Notes: generated by a model not told the origin, from the sequence alone. DNA of 51,797 nt from an uncultured Oscillospiraceae bacterium (GCA_947628315.1 CANQZJ010000010.1:1-51797); one strand, 5' to 3'; positions 1 to 7,200 are shown, numbered from the stretch's first letter. Numbers and translations are program-made.

Positions 1-170
1 TCGTCGTCCACCGGGTATTGATAGGGGTTGTCCTCCAAAGCGTCCAGCACCGACTCAAATTCCGATACCATCCGCTCCGCTGCCGGCACACTGACCCTCG
101 CCAAAAACCTGGCGTGCTGGACCAGCATCTCATCCGCCCGCCGGGACACGATCACCGCATACTTACTCAC
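1..170 (-). CDS. RelE/ParE-family toxin, N-terminal part
   Basis: This gene encodes the toxin of a type II toxin-antitoxin pair. About 56 codons are visible before the window edge, so the C-terminal half, where RelE/ParE catalytic or gyrase-contact residues lie, cannot be judged. The N-terminus (start MSKYAVIVSRRADEML, then a helical stretch ending NPYQYPVDD) fits the first helices of this family. Translation probably begins at a GTG that overlaps the last 8 bases of the antitoxin gene, which suggests coupled translation. Function as toxin rests on family resemblance and on the antitoxin neighbour. RelE (ribosome-dependent RNase) and ParE (gyrase poison) cannot be told apart here. Confidence 0.7.
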   Translation of the reverse strand, partial: MSKYAVIVSRRADEMLVQHARFLARVSVPAAERMVSEFESVLDALEDNPYQYPVDD

Positions 171-465
171 TGGTTTCTACCTCTGCGATAGCGCGCTTCA
201 TGTCGGAAAGAACGTCTCTGCCGCTACGCCCCTGATAGCCGTTCATCCGTTCCGTCTGCGCCTCCAGAAGATCGGCATACACCGCGTTGCTGGAATTCAG
301 CGACAGAGAGAGCGGCACCGACTGCTCCCGGACGATCTGCTTCAAAAACATCGTAAACGCGCCGGACAGGGTCAGCCCCACGTCAGACAGCACTTCCTCC
401 GCCTGGGTTTTCAATGCAGAATCCACACGTACACTCAAATTATAATCGCCGGGCATTTCAATCAC
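163..465 (-). CDS. RelB/DinJ-type antitoxin
   Basis: This 100-residue protein is the antitoxin partner of the overlapping toxin gene. Residues 5-45 (YNLSVRVDSALKTQAEEVL and the helix after it) match the ribbon-helix-helix DNA-binding domain of RelB/DinJ antitoxins, including the GLTLSGAFTMFLKQ helix. The C-terminal part should wrap the toxin. The gene has its own promoter just upstream and overlaps the toxin gene by 8 bases, the usual antitoxin-first order. RelB/DinJ proteins normally repress their own promoter, and an imperfect inverted repeat overlaps the -35 box here. Confidence 0.85.
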   Translation of the reverse strand: MIEMPGDYNLSVRVDSALKTQAEEVLSDVGLTLSGAFTMFLKQIVREQSVPLSLSLNSSNAVYADLLEAQTERMNGYQGRSGRDVLSDMKRAIAEVETSE

Positions 466-479
466 ACTCCTTCATCGGT

Positions 480-508
480 ATTGTACTACAACGCACATTC
501 ATTGTCAA
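480..508 (-). promoter_or_regulatory. Promoter of the toxin-antitoxin pair
   Basis: On the minus strand there is TTGACA (503-508), a 17-base spacer and TACAAT (480-485), ending 15 bases before the antitoxin start. An imperfect inverted repeat with arms GCGCATT and AATGTGC overlaps the -35 box and is a plausible antitoxin operator. The -35 lies inside a leftover 3' end of a TIGR04076 gene. Confidence 0.75.
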
Positions 509-640
509 TGCGCTTTGTTTGCTCCTCCAGCGCCTCCAGGAGGAAACTGACCGGCCGGAAGCCGTCGTTGCAGGACAGCTTACCTACTCATCCACATAAT
601 GTAGGTCTTTATCAAGCACAAATTTATTAGTAATGCGCAT
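486..640 (-). pseudogene. 3' remnant of a TIGR04076 gene, joined to a short foreign start
   Basis: Positions 486-580 on the minus strand read LSCNDGFRPVSFLLEALEEQ and a few more residues to a TAG. This is the C-terminal end of the TIGR04076 protein encoded intact at 4906-5223, and about 30 bases are identical between the two. Nothing of the first 70 or so codons remains. Just upstream, 584-640 carries an 18-codon ORF (MRITNKFVLDKDLHYVDE) that I do not recognise; it may be the 5' scrap of another gene. The remnant lies directly upstream of the antitoxin promoter. It is one of three TIGR04076 3' ends in the first 5.3 kb. Confidence 0.75.
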
Positions 641-655
641 TCATTTCACGCTATT

Positions 656-701
656 TGCTCAAAAAACAAAATTTTTGCTCAAAAAGTCAAAAATATGCTC
701 A
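656..701 (+). repeat. Three TGCTCA repeats spaced exactly 20 bp, upstream of the ietA-like gene
   Basis: TGCTCA occurs at 656-661, 676-681 and 696-701, so the period is 20 bases. The middle copy sits in the palindrome TTTTTG-CT-CAAAAA. The array ends 8 bases before the -35 box of the AAA ATPase/subtilase operon. The regular spacing, about two helical turns, suggests binding sites for a regulator on one face of the DNA; which protein binds is unknown. Confidence 0.6.
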
Positions 702-708
702 TTATGTA

Positions 709-737
709 TTGCAAAGCGCTCGCCATGATGATATAAT
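709..737 (+). promoter_or_regulatory. Promoter of the AAA ATPase/subtilase operon
   Basis: TTGCAA (709-714), a 17-base spacer and TATAAT (732-737) precede the first gene by about 36 bases. The region is AT-rich like the operon it drives. Confidence 0.7.
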
Positions 738-773
738 AATCATGAACTAGAATCCTCAAAAGGAGATGGTCAC

Positions 774-1874
774 TTGTATTATTCCGAGATTAGCAAGATA
801 TTAGAAGCAGGACTAGAGCGTGATAAAGAAAAAGTGCGAAGTTTCGCTTTGCTTCTTGCGAAAAAGATGGAAGATGATGGTGAAACGCGAGGGAGTGCAC
901 GTATAAGAAATATATTGGAGAAAAAAAATTCTGGGAAAGCGACAACTGATTCACTGGTTCCGATTCCTGTTGACCAAGAAAGCCGAATGAATATAGTAGA
1001 TATTGATTATAATCCAGTAACCGATGATTTGATCCTTTCGGCAATAGTCCAATCAAAACTACAGGATTTTATTGATACGATCCAACATAAAAAAATTATG
1101 GATGATATGGGACTTGAGTTTTCTCAGTCGATCCTGTTATATGGATACCCAGGATGTGGTAAAACAACAGTCGCCGCATATATTGCCTCTAAATTGCAGT
1201 TGCCGCTTGTTACTGCTAGGTTAGATAGTTTAATTTCATCGTTGCTTGGAGCAACTGCTAAAAATATTCATAAAATATTTGAATATGCGAAGCGACAACC
1301 TTGCGTTTTGTTCCTGGACGAGTTCGATGCAATAGCGAAAGCGAGAGATGACCAACACGAACTGGGGGAACTAAAAAGAGTTGTAAACAGTTTGTTACAG
1401 AATATTGATGACTACTGCAATGATGGCATTTTGGTTGCTGCAACAAATCATCAAGAGCTATTGGACAATGCTATATGGAGGAGATTTCAGTCCGTCATTG
1501 AAATGCCACGTCCAGGAATTCCTGAGATTAAGCAAATGATGGGGCTACTTCCTGACTTTTTGCATACAGACCAAATAAAAAAAAGTCAATGGGAAAAGAT
1601 TTATCACTCTATGGAAGGGCTTTCATACTCGGATATAAAAAAAATTAAGAATAATCTATCAAAAAAAGCCATACTGAAAGAAAATGTTGAATTGAATATG
1701 GAAAGTATTATTGGCGAAGTATATTTCTTCAAAAATCATGGAAATTTCTCAAAAGATGATATGGCCATCTTTATGCTAAAATGTGGAGTTCCGAAAAATA
1801 GAATAGCAGCGTATGCGGACATTTCCAGACGCAAGATAGATCATTTTGCAGAAAGGGTTAACAAAAATGAGTGA
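774..1874 (+). CDS. AAA family ATPase, IetA-like
   Basis: This 366-residue AAA+ ATPase has a Walker A motif GYPGCGKTT at 124-132, a Walker B motif VLFLDEFDA at 178-186, a sensor-1 Asn in AATN at 222-225 and an arginine-finger pair RR at 236-237. The C-terminus (about 335-360) looks like a small helix-turn-helix. Translation starts at a TTG 7 bases after AGGAGA (761-766). The stop overlaps the start of a subtilase gene by 8 bases. AAA ATPase plus subtilase operons match the IetA/IetS pair, described first as a plasmid stability and incompatibility system in Agrobacterium and later as an anti-phage system. The pairing is seen in the sequence; the defence role is inferred from the family. Confidence 0.8.
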   Translation: MYYSEISKILEAGLERDKEKVRSFALLLAKKMEDDGETRGSARIRNILEKKNSGKATTDSLVPIPVDQESRMNIVDIDYNPVTDDLILSAIVQSKLQDFIDTIQHKKIMDDMGLEFSQSILLYGYPGCGKTTVAAYIASKLQLPLVTARLDSLISSLLGATAKNIHKIFEYAKRQPCVLFLDEFDAIAKARDDQHELGELKRVVNSLLQNIDDYCNDGILVAATNHQELLDNAIWRRFQSVIEMPRPGIPEIKQMMGLLPDFLHTDQIKKSQWEKIYHSMEGLSYSDIKKIKNNLSKKAILKENVELNMESIIGEVYFFKNHGNFSKDDMAIFMLKCGVPKNRIAAYADISRRKIDHFAERVNKNE

Positions 1875-4197
1875 TAAATATCTACCAATAAAGATCTTTG
1901 AGAAAAGAAAAGATTATGATGATAGAAGCACCGAGGGAGGCGGCCGCAATCAAGAGCCAGGATTTACCCTTCATGGCGAAGAACTTCAAAGACATGCTCA
2001 GTTCTTATCCTCAAACTTACACGAAGTTCGCTCCCAGTTTATTAAAGAAGCAAATAAACAAAGAACATTACCAGTAATTATGGCTACCAGTTTGAATGAT
2101 AATGCCATTGCCAAAACCCATAGAGGGCGTGTAGTTGATATACTCGAAAGCGATGGAAACGACAACGTAATAGGTATCTATGGCGATAGGCAGATTCTAT
2201 CGGTTTTATGCAGCGAAACTGTTTTGGACAATTTAGAGGGCATCATCCATAAAGAAGAAGCAGCAACTCTCACATCCTCTTTGGCTGACATTGAGATTTT
2301 TCGTCCATTTATTGATCCATATGAAAGCGGCCATACCGAGTACAGGACAAGGTTATTTGATTATAACGATTTTGACAGAAACAACCTTACGCGCATTCTT
2401 TTTGAGTCTTTTTGCAACGATGTTGACATACAAATTCAAAGAAAAATTCGTTTTACTGCAGATATGTTCGTTTATCGTGTGACCGTGGATTCATTAGCTA
2501 AATTTCAGCAACTAGAAAAGTTTGAAGGGCTATATAGCGTCGAAAAGACATCTCCGATTGACATATTAACAGAGGCGCTTTCTGATAAAGAGATCATTCC
2601 ACCAAAATTCCCAGAAGTGGGCGAAGATTACCCAACGGTTGGGGTTTTAGATACGGGAATTGCCGCTATCGGCCATTTGTCACCTTGGCTTCTTGAAAAC
2701 GAGCATACAAATTATTTGGAAGAATATGCTGATAGAAGCCATGGAACATCAGTTGCAAGCATCATTGAGTACTCTGATGATTTAAATAAAACGGATATTT
2801 CTAGCACAAAGGGAGTAAATCTTTTTAGTGCCTTGGTTTATCCAAAACAAGAGATTTATCCAGAGGATCTTATTGATAATGTTCGAGAGGCTGTAGAACG
2901 CAATCCTGAAATTAAAATCTGGAACATGTCGCTTGGCGAAAGCACCCAAAGTGATTTGGACAACTTCTCCGAATTCGGAATGGCCCTAGATAATATTCAG
3001 GATGAGAATAATGTTTTAATCATCAAGTCTGCTGGAAACTGTCATAATTTTGAGATAGGTTTACCAAAACAAAGGATTAGCAAATCAGCAGATTCTGTCA
3101 GAGCTCTTACGATTGGTTCAATCGCTGAAAAGCAAGAAGAATATGACTACGCAGAGGCAAATACTCCCTCACCTTTTACGCGTGTTGGCCCCGGACCAGC
3201 GAGTATTATAAAACCAGAACTCGTTTTCTATGGTGGTAATGCAGGAATGCATGCTGGGAGAAGAATAGAGCATGGCGTCCGTACGTTTAATCTTAATGAT
3301 GAAGAAGTAAGATATGCTGGAACAAGTTTTTCTACACCAGCGGTGACCAGAATCGTTGCAGATCTTGCCTATTTAATGCAAGAAGAGTTTGATCCTCTTT
3401 TGCTGAAGGCATTAACAATTCATTATGCTAAGTATCCTGCAGGTATTCAAATGAAAATGACAGAAAAGATAAATCAGATGGGCTTCGGTGTTCCAATAAA
3501 AGCACACGATATTCTTTATAACTCGCCGGATGAAATCACCTTGATCTTAAGAGATACCCTAGATAAAGGTAGTTTTATTGAAATGTTCAACTTTCCTTAT
3601 CCAATCAGTATGGTTGATGAGAATGGTTTCTTTCGTGGACAGATTATACTGACACTGGTTAATAAAACTCTTGTCGACGATAAGCAGGCAGGTGAGTATT
3701 GTCAATCCAACATAGATGTATTCTTCGGAACATATGAGAAAGAAAAGGAACGAGATATTGATAGACCTACTATTAAAAATAGGCTTGGACTTGATGTAAA
3801 TCAGAATATATTGAACGATGGTTTGTATAGCGCAAGATCAAAGGGTATCCATCCTCTCACTGGGTTTGAGCGAGAATGTACGCTCGTCAAGTACGGAAAA
3901 AAATTCCATCCAGTAAAAAAGTATGCCGTGGACTTGGCGGAGATGAAACCTGCCGAAAAGGAAAAATGGTTACCATCAAATCGAAAGTGGTATCTGAAAA
4001 TCGAAGGTCTTTTCAGAGATTTCATAGAAAGAGATGCTATTAAACGAGACTATCAGTTAAGTCAAGAATTCTGCATGGTCTTAACAATTAAAGATCCTCT
4101 AGGGACTGCACCAGTGTATGACGAAGTTACCCAACAGCTTAACAGTGAAAACTTCATTCATCACGATGTTAGGGTTCGCAATGTTATACAGAATTGA
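1867..4197 (+). CDS. S8 family (subtilisin-like) serine protease, IetS-like
   Basis: This 776-residue protein has the subtilase catalytic triad in order: Asp262 in VLDTG, His292 in SHGTS and Ser487 in GTSFSTP, plus the oxyanion Asn391 in SAGN. There is no signal peptide, so it should act in the cytoplasm. The first 250 residues are an uncharacterised N-terminal region, and about 250 residues follow the protease core. The ATG at 1867 is chosen because it overlaps the ATPase stop and follows AAAGGG; an in-frame ATG 7 codons earlier lies deeper in that gene. Its likely role is the proteolytic effector of an IetAS-type defence or stability module whose ATPase senses or gates the target. Substrates are unknown. 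Base composition is clearly more AT-rich than the host genes. Confidence 0.85.
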   Translation: MSDKYLPIKIFEKRKDYDDRSTEGGGRNQEPGFTLHGEELQRHAQFLSSNLHEVRSQFIKEANKQRTLPVIMATSLNDNAIAKTHRGRVVDILESDGNDNVIGIYGDRQILSVLCSETVLDNLEGIIHKEEAATLTSSLADIEIFRPFIDPYESGHTEYRTRLFDYNDFDRNNLTRILFESFCNDVDIQIQRKIRFTADMFVYRVTVDSLAKFQQLEKFEGLYSVEKTSPIDILTEALSDKEIIPPKFPEVGEDYPTVGVLDTGIAAIGHLSPWLLENEHTNYLEEYADRSHGTSVASIIEYSDDLNKTDISSTKGVNLFSALVYPKQEIYPEDLIDNVREAVERNPEIKIWNMSLGESTQSDLDNFSEFGMALDNIQDENNVLIIKSAGNCHNFEIGLPKQRISKSADSVRALTIGSIAEKQEEYDYAEANTPSPFTRVGPGPASIIKPELVFYGGNAGMHAGRRIEHGVRTFNLNDEEVRYAGTSFSTPAVTRIVADLAYLMQEEFDPLLLKALTIHYAKYPAGIQMKMTEKINQMGFGVPIKAHDILYNSPDEITLILRDTLDKGSFIEMFNFPYPISMVDENGFFRGQIILTLVNKTLVDDKQAGEYCQSNIDVFFGTYEKEKERDIDRPTIKNRLGLDVNQNILNDGLYSARSKGIHPLTGFERECTLVKYGKKFHPVKKYAVDLAEMKPAEKEKWLPSNRKWYLKIEGLFRDFIERDAIKRDYQLSQEFCMVLTIKDPLGTAPVYDEVTQQLNSENFIHHDVRVRNVIQN

Positions 4198-4242
4198 TGA
4201 TCCAACGCAGTAATCTCTGGGTGTAGGTTACCTCAAGTGATA

Positions 4243-4276
4243 GGGGCTTGGGATCGGATGATCCCAGGCCCCTTTT
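4243..4276 (+). terminator. Terminator of the AAA ATPase/subtilase operon
   Basis: A 13-bp perfect stem (GGGGCTTGGGATC / GATCCCAGGCCCC) with loop GGAT is followed by TTTT. It lies 45 bases after the subtilase stop. Confidence 0.9.
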
Positions 4277-4285
4277 GTTTGCTCC

Positions 4286-4336
4286 CTATTTTCCTGCTTC
4301 CTCGTCCAGCGCCTCCAGCAGGAACCTGACCGGGTG
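4286..4336 (-). pseudogene. Second 3' remnant of a TIGR04076 gene
   Basis: The minus strand reads HPVRFLLEALDEEAGK followed by TAG, matching the last residues of TIGR04076 proteins (compare RPVSFLVETIEEEGHN in the intact copy). Only about 16 codons remain. The fragment sits between the subtilase operon terminator and the end of the DUF3791 gene, so with the remnant at 486-580 it brackets the AAA ATPase/subtilase insert. Confidence 0.65.
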
Positions 4337-4361
4337 GACTTGAGCGAACACTACCATACCG

Positions 4362-4901
4362 TCAAGCAAGTTCCCGCTTGAGCAGTTCATATACATATGC
4401 TGAGCCCTGCAAATAGAGGCCGGTCATCGGATCAGACAGTTTTGAAAAAACATTTGAGGAGTATACCCGATCCATAGCTGTCTCCATGGGTAGGTTTAGG
4501 TCTTCCATCAAAAAGGCAATAAGATCCTGCGTGGTATATTCCAGCATTTCTTGCTGCTGCTCACTCATGCATGACCCTAACTTTTCTGAGGTAATGCAAA
4601 GGCCTCCCTTTGTGAAAAGTATATTGGTCAAGTCGTCAACCGCCTCATCAAACGAAAGTGTATGTTCGACATCGTAGAATTCTCGCAAGAACTGTATTCC
4701 CTTGTATTTGCTTAAATATAGGTACGCTTTGTTTTGAGCAAGCCCGTGTCGCTTGGCAAACTCACTTACACAGATCACAATATACTCAAGAATATTCCTC
4801 GTCACTGTAGACACGTACTCACCCTCTTCCCAATTATCAGTGTACCATAGGTATGATTCGTTATCCGCAGAAAAAATCAGACAGCCCTTCGCGTGGAGCA
4901 C
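4362..4901 (-). CDS. DUF3791-type protein with C-terminal extension
   Basis: Residues about 35-85 (NILEYIVICVSEFAKRHGL through LSFDEAVDDLT) resemble DUF3791, a small domain common in clostridial accessory loci and often next to toxin-antitoxin-like genes. Residues 118-179 (TTQDLIAFLMEDLNLPMETA and on) resemble a second small clostridial helical domain that is usually encoded separately, so this looks like a fusion. The long reading starts at a GTG 4 bases after the TIGR04076 stop but has no well-spaced ribosome binding site. A GTG at 4814 (residue 30) has GAGGGTGA before it and may be the true start. No catalytic residues are recognised. The gene lies directly downstream of a TIGR04076 gene on the same strand. 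Confidence 0.65.
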   Translation of the reverse strand: MLHAKGCLIFSADNESYLWYTDNWEEGEYVSTVTRNILEYIVICVSEFAKRHGLAQNKAYLYLSKYKGIQFLREFYDVEHTLSFDEAVDDLTNILFTKGGLCITSEKLGSCMSEQQQEMLEYTTQDLIAFLMEDLNLPMETAMDRVYSSNVFSKLSDPMTGLYLQGSAYVYELLKRELA

Positions 4902-4905
4902 ATTA

Positions 4906-5223
4906 TCAATTATGTCCTTCCTCCTCTATCGTCTCCACCAGAAAGCTGACCGGCCGGAAGCCGTCGTTGCAGGACAGCATAGCGGACTTCTTGTTTTTCA
5001 TCCACCCGTCGTAGATGTCCTCACCGCCGCAGGCCAGCGTCATCACAAAGGGGGACAGAGTGTCCCAGGCGCTGTCGCAAAAACCCTCCGGCTTTTGCCA
5101 GCCGTCGGCAAGGAACACCTGGCCCTCCCGCATATCGCAGGGGTGCCCGATGGGGTTTTCATACCGCTGGATCAAGTCGTCGTAGCGGGCCATCCGCATG
5201 ACGGTGATTCGTACCTTCTTCAT
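4906..5223 (-). CDS. TIGR04076 family protein
   Basis: This intact 105-residue protein has the family pattern: MKKVRITVMR at the start, a GHPCDMREGQVF segment, KPEGFCDSAWDTL in the middle, and CGGEDIYDGW then SCNDGFRPVSF at the end. The conserved cysteines suggest metal binding or redox function, but the biochemical role is unknown. The ATG at 5223 is chosen because GAGGTG lies 6 bases upstream; the longer reading to 5358 has an unlike N-terminus. The promoter is probably TTGCAA, 16 bases, TATTCT at 5271-5298. Two 3' fragments of paralogues lie at 486-580 and 4286-4336. Confidence 0.8.
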   Translation of the reverse strand: MKKVRITVMRMARYDDLIQRYENPIGHPCDMREGQVFLADGWQKPEGFCDSAWDTLSPFVMTLACGGEDIYDGWMKNKKSAMLSCNDGFRPVSFLVETIEEEGHN

Positions 5224-5526
5224 ACCGCTCACCTCAAATTCGCGCCGCTCCCGACGCAGCTTATAGATATAGAATACCGCCTGGTGAAAAAATTGCAAGA
5301 GCAACCGAAAAAAATCGCAAAGCGAAGCCCAAATTTTCTGTGCGCGGCGCCGGCTCAATATCCAAAAATTAGGCGATTGAATTTATTACGAAATTATTAC
5401 ATCCATATATATCCTGAATTTACTATAAAATAGGCGGGGAAATTCCGGCATTTTTCTTCCGAAATTTCCCCGCTTTGTGGGCTAATTCACCGTTTATGTA
5501 TCGTTTGGATTTTTTCACCATTTTCT
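5224..5526. other. AT-rich intergenic stretch of about 300 bases
   Basis: No supported gene is seen here. On the minus strand it holds the likely promoter of the TIGR04076 gene, TTGCAA (5293-5298), 16 bases, TATTCT (5271-5276). A long hairpin that may terminate the truncated spore protein gene lies at 5434-5473. The remainder is plain AT-rich sequence. Confidence 0.6.
5434..5473 (-). terminator. Hairpin downstream of the truncated spore protein gene
   Basis: The arms GCGGGGAAATTCCGG and CCGAAATTTCCCCGC pair almost perfectly around a T-rich loop. On the minus strand the hairpin is followed by CTATTTTATAG, a weak U-tract. It lies about 55 bases after the stop of the spore protein fragment. Confidence 0.6.
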
Positions 5527-5637
5527 TTAAGCTGGTATGGGTACACGCAGGTCGTTGGCGGCCTCCATCTTGAACTTATCCATGGCGTCGCGGGCGCCGG
5601 GAACCACCAGGCGGTTAGAAGTGTTCTTGTTAGACAT
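5527..5637 (-). CDS. Truncated alpha/beta-type small acid-soluble spore protein
   Basis: The 36-residue product (start MSNKNTSNRLVVPGARDAMD, then KFKMEAANDLRV) matches the first conserved half of alpha/beta SASPs, which coat spore DNA. Normal members have about 60-70 residues and a second conserved block; here the frame ends with PIPA and a stop, and no second half is recognisable downstream. AAGGAG lies 9 bases before the ATG, so it is probably still translated. Either the gene is broken by a deletion or it makes a short variant. Broken is more likely, since the DNA-binding helices of the family need both halves. Confidence 0.7.
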   Translation of the reverse strand: MSNKNTSNRLVVPGARDAMDKFKMEAANDLRVPIPA

Positions 5638-5815
5638 ATCCTTCGTCTCCTTTTGTGTTTCGTTTCGGTTTGTCTTTCGTTGGATCGTGGAATCCGAGCA
5701 TAGTTTGAGCGAAGGTTGTTTTTCTATGCGAAATGGGCCGCTGGTAATTTTCGTATATGGTGCCACAAAGCAGCGCCAAGAGACGGCAGGTTCCGGAGCA
5801 GCGGTTTTGCTTCAT

Positions 5816-6571
5816 TTAGAACAAATACAGCGCGGCATTTGGAAAATCAAGAAGGGACAACTGCGGCGAAAGAATTTGATAGCCGATCACGCCGTCTACA
5901 TCAACACGGTCACGGATGTGGGAAAGGTCAGTGAAAACGGCATTTACATTTTGGTATTGATGCGTTCCGGCCTTTACGCTCGAAATGACATAGACTCCAG
6001 GAGAATCCGGCAACGGCGTCGCAGTTATTGTTCCCGAGAGTTCACTTGACAGCAGGCATGTATTCGCACCGGTATCAAGGACAAATCTATGGGACTCGCC
6101 GGCAAGTTCCAATGTAATGACCGGCAGCGCTTCCATGGAGAGCGGGAACTTTTCCGCACCGTCGGTATCAATGTCTGGGGCAGCGGTGATTTTAGAGTGC
6201 TCATAGTCCAGCAGGATCGGCACATTCCCAAAAGCCTCCATGCCGATAGAGCCAAGAAAGCGGATATCCGGCTCAACCGTTCTGAGGCTGGTTTCCACAT
6301 ACGTCATGTCCATAAGGATCACCGGCAGATCATTTACTGCGATATTGCCGAAAACAAGCTCTTGAAGATTCGTTTCCGCAGCGCCGGACAGGGCAACATT
6401 TTCATCAAATATGGCGACCTGCTTCGTCTCGCCCACAAGCTCCGGAAAATAGCTCCTGTTCAGTGACGTCTGCATCGCCCCGGTGTCAAAGGCAAACCAG
6501 CCCTCGACCCCGTTTGCCCGGGCAGGTATGAGCATGATTCCGGCAAGATTTTTGAACTCTATGTTCTCCAT
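5816..6571 (-). CDS. Retropepsin-like aspartic protease with two catalytic-type domains
   Basis: The 251-residue protein contains two copies of the aspartyl protease signature: FDTGA at 28-32 and LDTGA at 165-169. Each is followed about 75 and 60 residues later by the hydrophobic-Gly motif of the fold (FLGSIG near 105-110, DGVIG near 226-230). Bacterial retropepsin-like proteins usually carry one such domain and dimerise; here both halves sit in one chain, as in pepsin. No signal peptide or membrane segment is seen. The ATG at 6571 has GGAGG 7 bases upstream; a longer reading to 6634 lacks this. The substrate is unknown. It lies between a broken spore protein gene and a pseudogene. Confidence 0.75.
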   Translation of the reverse strand: MENIEFKNLAGIMLIPARANGVEGWFAFDTGAMQTSLNRSYFPELVGETKQVAIFDENVALSGAAETNLQELVFGNIAVNDLPVILMDMTYVETSLRTVEPDIRFLGSIGMEAFGNVPILLDYEHSKITAAPDIDTDGAEKFPLSMEALPVITLELAGESHRFVLDTGANTCLLSSELSGTITATPLPDSPGVYVISSVKAGTHQYQNVNAVFTDLSHIRDRVDVDGVIGYQILSPQLSLLDFPNAALYLF

Positions 6572-6608
6572 GATTTTTTCCTCCTGATGAACCGGCCCAC
6601 TGATATGA

Positions 6609-6985
6609 TTATACCGCCACGGCTTTCGTATCACAGTGATCCACCAACTGCCGATACCGAAAACAGCTCTTGAGGTGATCGTTGACCAAACCGGCGGCCT
6701 GCAGATGGGCGTAGACGGTGACGCTGCCGATGAACTTCAGCCCCCGCCGCTTCAAATCTTTGGCGATGCGGTCAGACAGTGGCGTGGAGGTCGGAATCAG
6801 GCCCTGATCGTGCCCCCGATAGAGGAGCGTTTTGCCCCCGGTTCAGCTCCACAGATAGTCCGAAAAGGAGCCGAACTCCGTCACATGGGCGGCAGCCGCC
6901 ACGCTGACGGTAAACGTCTTGTGGGTCAGGGTGAACACCTGTTGAGGATAGCAGATGGGCTTGGCTCCGAAGTTTTTACACGCAT
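6609..6985 (-). pseudogene. Chimeric pseudogene: flavin reductase start joined to 3-methyladenine DNA glycosylase I end
   Basis: After the ATG a frameshift leads into KNFGAKPICYPQQVF, typical of the N-terminus of flavoredoxin/flavin reductase-like proteins, then HKTFTVSVAAAAHVTE from a later part of that family. The same frame runs into FGSFSDYLWS, an in-frame TGA, and then LSDRIAKDLKRRGLKFIGS and VTVYAHLQAAGLVNDH, the C-terminal part of DNA-3-methyladenine glycosylase I (Tag). The locus is therefore two gene fragments fused by deletion, with a frameshift and a nonsense codon. A second piece of the tag 3' end lies at about 12,700-12,775, beyond the restriction operon. Confidence 0.75.
6653..6676 (-). 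repeat. Left copy of the tag 3'-end repeat flanking the restriction island
   Basis: This 24-base stretch differs at one position from 12750-12773 and has the same orientation. Both encode LKSCFRYR near the end of Tag. Together they bracket the restriction/OLD operon. Confidence 0.7.
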
Positions 6986-7093
6986 GATGGTTACCTCCGA
7001 TTTGTAAATAAATTGGTTTCAGACATTATACCTCAAATCGAGCGGATGTGCAATCGTTCTCCGGCATATGCGAAAGAGAATTGAGTCTTTGCG

Positions 7094-7121
7094 TTGCAAA
7101 TCCGCTCCGATTTGGTATAAT
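7094..7121 (+). promoter_or_regulatory. Promoter of the restriction/OLD operon
   Basis: TTGCAA (7094-7099), a 16-base spacer and TATAAT (7116-7121) with an upstream TGG (extended -10) lie 80 bases before the first gene. The 80-base leader shows no clear structure. Confidence 0.7.
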
Positions 7122-7200
7122 GATTCCAGAAAGCAAGGAGACAATAGAGGATTTGAAAGAAATCCATAACCAGAAAAGCAATTGATTTTGGAGGGGCAAT

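Noticed and set aside
6636..7007. 123-codon plus-strand ORF
   Set aside because: The minus strand of the same stretch reads clear flavin reductase and Tag fragments, so the plus frame is a shadow of a pseudogene.
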